Below are positions 59,028-64,000 of a DNA stretch of 64,000 nucleotides, one piece after another. The stretch is from Corallococcus silvisoli (GTDB lineage: Bacteria; Myxococcota; Myxococcia; Myxococcales; Myxococcaceae). Each line of letters opens with the position of its first letter. The first letter of the stretch is position 1. The notes under the pieces are model-generated. The model saw only the letters and a list, made by a program, of their open reading frames with translations. It was not told the DNA's origin and made no database searches. The stretch spans positions 170,824-234,823 of the forward strand of contig NZ_JAAAPJ010000018.1 of the NCBI RefSeq assembly GCF_009909145.1, given 5' to 3'. The position numbers and the translations under genes were made by a program.

Positions 59028-60782
59028 ATGGCTCGCCTCGACCCACACTCGTACAACGACAGCACGCAGCCTGAGACCGAAACGCTGGACTGGAAGGCCC
59101 GCGTCGATTTCCGGACGCGCCGCCTGCACGCGGAGGCCACGCTGACCCTCAAGGAGGCGTCAGCGGGGCCCCTGGACCTGGACACCCGCGACCTGGACAT
59201 CCGGGCGGTGGTGGATGCCCAGGGTCGTCCCTTGCCCTACATCCTCTCCCCCCCGGAGGCCATTCTGGGAAGCCGGCTGCGCATCGAGCTGCCCGCGGGG
59301 CTGAAGCAGCTGACGGTGCGCTACCGCACGTCCCCGGAGGCGAGCGCGCTGCAGTGGCTGTCCCCGTCGCAGACGGCGGGAGGGCAGCAGCCGTTCCTGT
59401 TCAGCCAGTGCCAGGCCATCCACGCGCGCAGCGTGGTGCCGCTGCAGGACACGCCCCGGCTGCGCATCCGCTACCGCGCGTCGCTGCGCGTGCCCAAGGG
59501 GCTCAAGTCCGTGATGGCGGCCTCGTTCGTGGGCCGCGAGGAGCACGGCGTGGAGGCGGAGGAGCACTTCGAGATGCCGCAGCCGGTGCCGCCGTACCTG
59601 CTGGCCTTCGCGGTGGGGAGCCTCACGTCGAAGGAGCTGGGGCCGCGCTCGCGGGTGTGGGCGGAGCCGGAGGCGCTGGAGGACGCGGCGGACGAGTTCG
59701 CGGGCGTGGACGACATGCTGCGGGCCGCGGAGTCGCTGTTCGGGCCGTACGACTGGGAGCGCTTCGACCTGCTGCTGATGCCGCCGTCGTTCCCGTACGG
59801 CGGCATGGAGAACCCGCGCCTGACGTTCCTCACGCCCACGCTCATCGCGGGGGACAAGAGCCTGGTGAACGTGGTGGCGCATGAGCTGGCGCACTCGTGG
59901 ACGGGCAACCTGGTGACGAACGCGTCCGCGGAGCACTTCTGGCTCAACGAGGGCTTCACGGTCTTCGCCGAGCGCCGCATCCTGGAGGCGCTGGCGGGGC
60001 CGGAGGTCGCGGCGCTGCACGCGGCGCTGGGGCGCCGGTCGCTGGACGAGGCGCTGCACCACTTCCGCGCGCACCCGCAGCTGACCGCGCTGCGCACGCA
60101 CCTGTCGGGCGTGGACCCGGACGAGGCCTTCTCCCAGATTCCCTACGAGAAGGGCTACCTGCTGCTGCGCGCGCTGGAGGACGCGGTGGGTCGCCCCGCC
60201 TTCGACGGCTTCCTGCGCCGCTACCTGGCGACGTACCGGTTCCAGGCGCTCACCACGGAGGAGTTCGTCCGCTTCACGGAGAAGGAGCTGCCGGGCGCGC
60301 TGGCGAAGGTGGACGCGGAGGCGTACCTGAACCGGCCGGGCGTGCCGGACGGTGCGCCCCGGCCCCACTCCGCGCGGCTGGAGGCGTTGGACAAGCTGCG
60401 CGGGAAGGTGCCGTCCGAGGACGACGTGAAGGACTGGACGCCCACCGAGTGGCAGCTCTACCTGGAGTCGATGCCGGCGGACGCGGCTCGGGACGTCTTC
60501 CAGGAGCTGGACGCGCGCTACGCGCTCACACAGAGCCGCAACTCGGAGGTGCTGGTGGCGTGGCTGGTGGCGGCGCTGCGCGCGGGCTTCGAGCCGGTGC
60601 TCCCCCGGGCCGAGGAGTTCCTGGGCGAGGTGGGCCGGATGAAGTACCTGAAGCCGCTCTACAGCGTGCTCGCCTCGTCGCGCGACCACCGGAAGGTGGC
60701 GCGCGCGGCGTTCGAGAAGCACGGGGCGCGCTACCACCCCATCGCGCGGCAGGGCGTGGAGCTCATCCTCGCGCGCGCGTGA
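59028..60782 (+). CDS. M1 family aminopeptidase, leukotriene A4 hydrolase-like
   Basis: 584 aa zinc metallopeptidase. PYGGMENPRLTFLTPT (GGMEN exopeptidase motif), VVAHELAHSWTGNLV (HExxH, about 285-289) and WLNEGFTVFAERR (third Zn ligand Glu). A catalytic Tyr candidate is in SQIPYEKGYLLL. N-terminal beta domain and C-terminal HEAT-like helices (DVFQELDARYALTQSRNSEV; SVLASSRDHRKVARAAFEKH) are those of the LTA4H branch. No signal peptide, so cytosolic. ATG 59028 gives the family N-terminus MARLDPHSYND. Ends 7 bp before the convergent methyltransferase. Confidence 0.93.
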   Translation: MARLDPHSYNDSTQPETETLDWKARVDFRTRRLHAEATLTLKEASAGPLDLDTRDLDIRAVVDAQGRPLPYILSPPEAILGSRLRIELPAGLKQLTVRYRTSPEASALQWLSPSQTAGGQQPFLFSQCQAIHARSVVPLQDTPRLRIRYRASLRVPKGLKSVMAASFVGREEHGVEAEEHFEMPQPVPPYLLAFAVGSLTSKELGPRSRVWAEPEALEDAADEFAGVDDMLRAAESLFGPYDWERFDLLLMPPSFPYGGMENPRLTFLTPTLIAGDKSLVNVVAHELAHSWTGNLVTNASAEHFWLNEGFTVFAERRILEALAGPEVAALHAALGRRSLDEALHHFRAHPQLTALRTHLSGVDPDEAFSQIPYEKGYLLLRALEDAVGRPAFDGFLRRYLATYRFQALTTEEFVRFTEKELPGALAKVDAEAYLNRPGVPDGAPRPHSARLEALDKLRGKVPSEDDVKDWTPTEWQLYLESMPADAARDVFQELDARYALTQSRNSEVLVAWLVAALRAGFEPVLPRAEEFLGEVGRMKYLKPLYSVLASSRDHRKVARAAFEKHGARYHPIARQGVELILARA

Positions 60783-60789
60783 GTCGGGG

Positions 60790-61668
60790 CTACTTCAGGG
60801 CCGCGTCCAGGCGCTTCTTGGACAGGGTCAGGTACTCCGGGTTCATGTCGATGCCCACGTAGCGGTGGCCGTGCTTCAGGGCGGCCACGCCGGTGGTGCC
60901 GCTGCCGTTGAAGGGGTCCAGGATGAGCGAGTTCTCCGGGCAGCTCGCCTCCAGGATGCGCTCCAGCAGGGCCACCGGCTTCTGGGTGGGGTGGCTGCCG
61001 AAGGCCTTCTCCTCGCCGCGCGGGGCCGTCTGGGTCCACATGCGGCCGGCGCCGTCGGCGGTGAGCTCCTCGTCACCGTTGCGCGGCAGGGCCCACACGT
61101 CGCGCATCTGCTTGCCGCCGTTCTCCTGCTTCATGCGCTGGTAGTTGAAGACGTGCTGGAGCTTGCCGCCGGACTTCGGCGAGGCCCAGATGAGCAGCTC
61201 CGTGGAGTGCGTGAAGTAGCGGCACGCCAGGTTGGGGCTCGCGTTGGGCTTGTACCAGGTGACGGTGTTGAGCAGCTTGTAGCCCAGCTTCTGCATGGCG
61301 AAGCCGGCGTTGAAGATGACGTGCTGGGTGCCGCTCACCCACAGCGTGCCGCTGGGGCGCAGCAGGCGCTGGCAGGCGGCGAGCCACTTCGTGGTGAAGG
61401 CGTGGTCCTCCTCCACCCCGCGGGAGACGTCCCACTGGCCCTTGGCCACGGAGACGCGCTTGCCGTTCTTGCAGGTGGTGCCGCCGTTGGACAGGAAGTA
61501 CGGCGGGTCCGCGAAGATGAGGTCGAAGGACTGCTCGGGCAGCTGGGCCATCAGCTCCAGGCTGTCGCCCTGAAGCAGCGTGTAGGCCTCCCCGCGCTTC
61601 GCGAAGACGCTGTCGTTCTGGGAGCGTCGGACAATCTTCAGGGCAGGGGCAGCAGCTTCCGCGAACAT
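60790..61668 (-). CDS. DNA adenine methyltransferase, DpnA (M2.DpnII)-like, solitary
   Basis: 292 aa beta-class (TRD between motifs) methyltransferase. Motif IV DPPY at 54-57 in LIFADPPYFLSNGGTTC, then VSVAKGQWD, LACRYFTHSTELLIWA, GKQMRDVWALP, HPTQKPVALLERI and motif I DPFNGSGTTGVAAL near the C-terminus. The layout closely follows DpnA, which methylates GATC including single strands; specificity here is inferred. No restriction endonuclease gene is adjacent. ATG 61668 lies 4 nt after a GGAGG box (GTG immediately upstream is too close to it). Confidence 0.9.
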   Translation of the reverse strand: MFAEAAAPALKIVRRSQNDSVFAKRGEAYTLLQGDSLELMAQLPEQSFDLIFADPPYFLSNGGTTCKNGKRVSVAKGQWDVSRGVEEDHAFTTKWLAACQRLLRPSGTLWVSGTQHVIFNAGFAMQKLGYKLLNTVTWYKPNASPNLACRYFTHSTELLIWASPKSGGKLQHVFNYQRMKQENGGKQMRDVWALPRNGDEELTADGAGRMWTQTAPRGEEKAFGSHPTQKPVALLERILEASCPENSLILDPFNGSGTTGVAALKHGHRYVGIDMNPEYLTLSKKRLDAALK

Positions 61669-61676
61669 CACGCCTC

Positions 61677-61703
61677 CGTCTTTGGGACAGACGTCTTTGG
61701 GAC
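61677..61703. repeat. 15-bp direct repeat upstream of the methyltransferase
   Basis: CGTCTTTGGGAC occurs at 61677-61688 and again at 61692-61703 (period 15 bp), immediately 5' of the methyltransferase start. It overlaps the likely leader/ribosome-binding region, so it could be a regulator site or a slippage product. Confidence 0.55.
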
Positions 61704-61897
61704 GCGGCGGACTGTGCGGTCACTTGGGTGCTACGTCTAATTTCCTGCCTGTATTTGGCTGTAGCACCGGAAGCGCGCTCGAAAACTTGACGCGCGCGGA
61801 GGGTTGAAACACCGCGAGCAGGGCGGGAGCGCCTCTGTCTTTCGAGGCCCTCCACGACCTGCTCGTGGGTTACCGCGGATGCTGTCGAACGGAAGGA

Positions 61898-62146
61898 CTA
61901 CGCCTTCTCGGGCTCGGCGGCCTTGGCGCCCTTCTTGGCGGCCGGCGCGTTGTTCGCGTACTTCTTCTTGAAGCGGTCGATGCGGCCGGCCGTGTCCAGC
62001 AGCTTGTACTTGCCGGTGAAGAACGGGTGGCAGTTCGAGCAGACTTCCACGCTGAACGAGCCGCGGGTGGACTTGGTCTCGACGACGTTGCCGCAAGCGC
62101 AGGTGATGCGGGCGGGCGGATAGACCGGGTGCAGTTCGGGCTTCAT
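61898..62146 (-). CDS. rpmE: 50S ribosomal protein L31, zinc-binding type
   Basis: 82 aa. MKPELHPVYPPARITCACGNV and VEVCSNCHPFFTGKYKLLDT give the four zinc cysteines (CxC...CxxC) of the C+ paralogue, used when zinc is sufficient. GRIDRFKKKYAN is conserved. A short Lys/Ala/Glu tail follows. GGAGAG lies 6 nt before the ATG at 62146. A near-consensus promoter sits 70-100 bp upstream. Confidence 0.96.
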   Translation of the reverse strand: MKPELHPVYPPARITCACGNVVETKSTRGSFSVEVCSNCHPFFTGKYKLLDTAGRIDRFKKKYANNAPAAKKGAKAAEPEKA

Positions 62147-62218
62147 GTGCTTCTCTCCAGTGCGCCTTGCCCCCACCCAGGATGGGTTGGGAGGTCCAGC
62201 GTTGTAGGTGGGTCGGGG

Positions 62219-62247
62219 CTTATAGCGACCGCCCCGCTCTTTCTCAA
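62219..62247 (-). promoter_or_regulatory. sigma-70 type promoter of rpmE
   Basis: On the minus strand TTGAGA (62242-62247), 17 bp, TATAAG (62219-62224). This is one of the closest matches to the housekeeping consensus in the window. It leaves a leader of about 65 nt containing a short CCCA-TCC-TGGG hairpin. Confidence 0.7.
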
Positions 62248-62278
62248 GGATGCGCGAGGCCCCCGGGGGTTTCCCCAG

Positions 62279-62324
62279 GGCCGTCCCCGGGGGAGGAGCC
62301 CCCGGACCCGGCCGGGGGACGGCC
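62279..62324 (-). terminator. GC-rich hairpin downstream of the small membrane gene
   Basis: GGCCGTCCCCGG (62279-62290) pairs with CCGGGGGACGGCC (62312-62324) with one extra G. Located just after the stop at 62338 and upstream of the rpmE promoter, so it probably separates the NRPS transcript from rpmE. No U-tract. Confidence 0.5.
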
Positions 62325-62337
62325 AGGGGGGCGGGGG

Positions 62338-62796
62338 CTAGGTGGGACTGGCGGTGGCGGCCGGGGGGAGGGCCTTCGCCGGGGGGGCGGCCCGCCACAG
62401 GCGCTTCGCGGTGAGGGCCATGAACAGCCCCATGGTGCCATTGAGGTACAGCCAGGCGATGTGGAGGTGGTGCTTGGTGGTCCAGAACCACACCATCATG
62501 GCCAGGTTGAGGACGTAGACGAGCGCCACCACGCCCAGCGCGGAGAGGATGCCCGCCCGCCGCTTGAAGATGAGCAGGGCGATGGTGAGCGGGTTCAGGA
62601 CGGTGAACAGCTCGTTCACGACCACGAACGGCATGGGCTGGGGGTCGGCCGGATCATTGGCGAACAGACCGAAGGTCTTCACGATGTAGACGTGCGCCAG
62701 GGTGCCGACGGAGAAGCACACGAACCAGACGGCCAGGATGAGGCGGTTGGGCCATGGCGAGCCCGCGCGGGATGTCTCAGATGTCTCAACGGTCAT
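62338..62796 (-). CDS. small membrane protein coupled to the NRPS gene
   Basis: 152 aa with four hydrophobic helices (about 18-38, 58-78, 83-106, 114-132). Polar features: FGLFANDPADPQPMPFVVVN, WFWTTKHHLHIAWLYLNG. The ATG at 62796 overlaps the NRPS stop (ATGA), so it is translated from the same message. No family recognised; location suggests a role tied to the peptide product (transport, immunity or tailoring), unproven. Confidence 0.75.
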   Translation of the reverse strand: MTVETSETSRAGSPWPNRLILAVWFVCFSVGTLAHVYIVKTFGLFANDPADPQPMPFVVVNELFTVLNPLTIALLIFKRRAGILSALGVVALVYVLNLAMMVWFWTTKHHLHIAWLYLNGTMGLFMALTAKRLWRAAPPAKALPPAATASPT

Positions 62797-64000
62797 GACT
62801 TCTCCTCCAACAAGGCCTCGCGTAGCAGCGCGGCCACGTGTCGCACGTACGGCTCCTGCATGAGCTGGTGGTGTCCCCCAGCAACGTCCTTCACGTCCAG
62901 TCCCCCCCGCACCAGGGGCTCCCAGCCGCGGTGGCGGGGCACCCCCGGGGTGGGTGGCGCCTCCGTGGCGGCGAGGAGCAGCGCCGGGCCCTCGTAGGGC
63001 CCCGGGACGTAGCGGTCCATGGCGCGAAGGTTGGCCTGGTAGACGCGGAACAGGGCGCGCAATTGCTCGCGGCCGGTCGCTTCTTCCAGGAGGTGGGCCT
63101 GGATGCCCACCGCGAGGAGCGTGCCCAGCATGGCCTCGTCGTCCATGCCCTCCAGGGCCTCCTCCGACACGGGCAGGGTCAGGGAGAAGGCCTGGGCCAC
63201 GGTCTGGGCGAAGGCGACGCGCACGCGTCCGTCGGGGTCCTTCGCCTGGGCCTCTCCGGGAGGCGGCTGCACCCCGGGAACGAAGGCATCCACGAGCGCC
63301 AGGAGCCCCACGGACTGCCCCTCCGCGCGCAGTTGCCGGGCCATCTCGTAGGCGATGGTGCCGCCGAGCGACCAGCCCGCGAGGAGGTACGGCCCTTCTG
63401 GCTGTTCGGCGCGGACGGCGGCCCGGTACAGGGCGGCCATCTCCTCCACGGTCTCCACCACGGCATGGCCGGCCTGGAGCCCTCGGGCCTGGATGCCGAT
63501 GACGGGCTGGTGGGGGCCCAGCAGCCTCGCCAGCTCCGGGTACGCGAGCACGTTGCCGCCACCCGGGTGCACGAGGAACAGGGGCCTGCGTCCCGCGTCA
63601 CCCTTCTCCAGCGGAACGAGCGGAGACCATCCTCCTGCTTCGTCGCGCAGCAGCTTCGCCAGTTCCTCCACGGTGGGATGCTGGAACAGCGCGGCCAGGG
63701 ACACGGGGTGCCCCAGGTGCTCTCGAAGCGCGGCCACCATGCGGACCGCGAGCAGGGAGTGGCCGCCCAGCGCGAAGAAGCTGGTACGCACACCGACAGG
63801 CCGCACGCCCAGGACCTCCTCCCACACCTTCGCGAGCTGGGCTTCCAGTGCGTCGCGAGGCGCGACGAAGTCCTCGGCCCGGGACGCGGAGACGTCCAGA
63901 TCCGGCAGCGCCTTGCGGTCCACCTTGCCGTTCGCGCTGAGCGGCAGTGCGTCCAGGACGCAGATGGCCGACGGCACCATGTACTCCGGCAGCTCCTTGC
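62793..64000 (-). CDS. nonribosomal peptide synthetase, C-terminal fragment (A-T-TE), cut by window edge
   Basis: About 400 codons visible; the frame remains open to the window edge, so the main body lies outside. Order: end of an adenylation domain with the A10 motif LPLSANGKVDRKALP; thiolation domain with FFALGGHSLLAVRM (Ser carries phosphopantetheine); thioesterase domain with PLFLVHPGGG, the nucleophile motif LLAGWSLGGTIAYEMA and catalytic His in VAGGHHQLMQEP. The TE indicates this is the last module, releasing the finished peptide. Product cannot be predicted because the specificity pocket is outside. Confidence 0.95.
   Translation of the reverse strand, partial: KELPEYMVPSAICVLDALPLSANGKVDRKALPDLDVSASRAEDFVAPRDALEAQLAKVWEEVLGVRPVGVRTSFFALGGHSLLAVRMVAALREHLGHPVSLAALFQHPTVEELAKLLRDEAGGWSPLVPLEKGDAGRRPLFLVHPGGGNVLAYPELARLLGPHQPVIGIQARGLQAGHAVVETVEEMAALYRAAVRAEQPEGPYLLAGWSLGGTIAYEMARQLRAEGQSVGLLALVDAFVPGVQPPPGEAQAKDPDGRVRVAFAQTVAQAFSLTLPVSEEALEGMDDEAMLGTLLAVGIQAHLLEEATGREQLRALFRVYQANLRAMDRYVPGPYEGPALLLAATEAPPTPGVPRHRGWEPLVRGGLDVKDVAGGHHQLMQEPYVRHVAALLREALLEEKS

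Noticed and set aside
56434..59145. 903-codon open frame opposite fadN
   Set aside because: Antisense shadow covering a clear bifunctional enzyme on the other strand.

Overview
This is a high-GC chromosomal window (roughly 70% G+C by eye, strongly G/C-biased third codon positions). It most likely comes from a myxobacterium of the family Myxococcaceae (Myxococcus/Corallococcus/Pyxidicoccus type). The clearest marker is an mrpA-mrpB-mrpC locus at 45.6-49.1 kb, the fruiting-body development regulators. It includes a textbook sigma-54 promoter and a perfect MrpC-type site in front of mrpC. A soluble Hanks-type kinase and the C-terminal end of a nonribosomal peptide synthetase fit the same group. 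Genus and species cannot be fixed from the sequence alone.

Layout. 0-2.6 kb: class I ribonucleotide reductase nrdA (5' end outside the window) and nrdB, then convergent aqpZ. 3.8-5.8 kb: a minus-strand nucleotide-salvage operon tdk-upp-hpt. 6-11 kb: a plus-strand housekeeping run, DUF5658-like membrane protein, spoVG, prs, rplY, pth, rpsF-rpsR-rplI, ended by a strong terminator. 11.2-14.3 kb: a coupled acyltransferase / LytS-type kinase / LytTR regulator operon sitting between rplI and dnaB (14.4-15.8 kb). 15.9-18.05 kb: minus-strand thiE / class I amidotransferase / thiD. 18.1-19.4 kb: an Asp-rich protein, a DUF1844 protein and a membrane protein. 20.2-22.9 kb: clpB. 22.9-23.7 kb: a glutathione S-transferase.

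23.7-32.1 kb is an arginine locus. argR diverges from an acetylornithine-type carbamoyltransferase gene argF', followed by argB, argE, argH, argG, an unidentified P-loop protein and argC, mostly overlapping or closely spaced. The control region carries a perfect 9-bp inverted repeat that looks like an ArgR operator. The gene set implies the N-acetylcitrulline route (carbamoylation before deacetylation). No N-acetylglutamate synthase and no argD are present, which makes the unknown P-loop gene the most interesting orphan here.

32.1-37.5 kb (minus strand): degenerate ~60-bp tandem repeats, a membrane protein, truA, a Ser/Thr kinase with a ribbon-helix-helix-like tail, an RlmI-like methyltransferase and an amidohydrolase with an apparently degraded metal site. 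37.5-40.9 kb is a lower-GC patch of small orphan minus-strand genes, including at least two frameshifted remnants. 41-45.6 kb: a polytopic membrane protein, a Flp-type pilin and a fused transporter/spermidine-synthase-like protein. 45.6-49.1 kb: mrpABC. 49.2-53.2 kb: an outer-membrane-type protein and a secreted modular alpha-amylase. 53.4-55.2 kb: a membrane-anchored MutS-like ATPase. 55.3-58.9 kb: a fadN-fadA beta-oxidation pair. 59-61.7 kb: an M1 aminopeptidase and a solitary DpnA-like DNA methyltransferase. 61.9-64 kb: rpmE, a small membrane protein and the NRPS terminus (A-T-TE), cut by the window edge. I saw no rRNA, tRNA, CRISPR array or intact insertion sequence.
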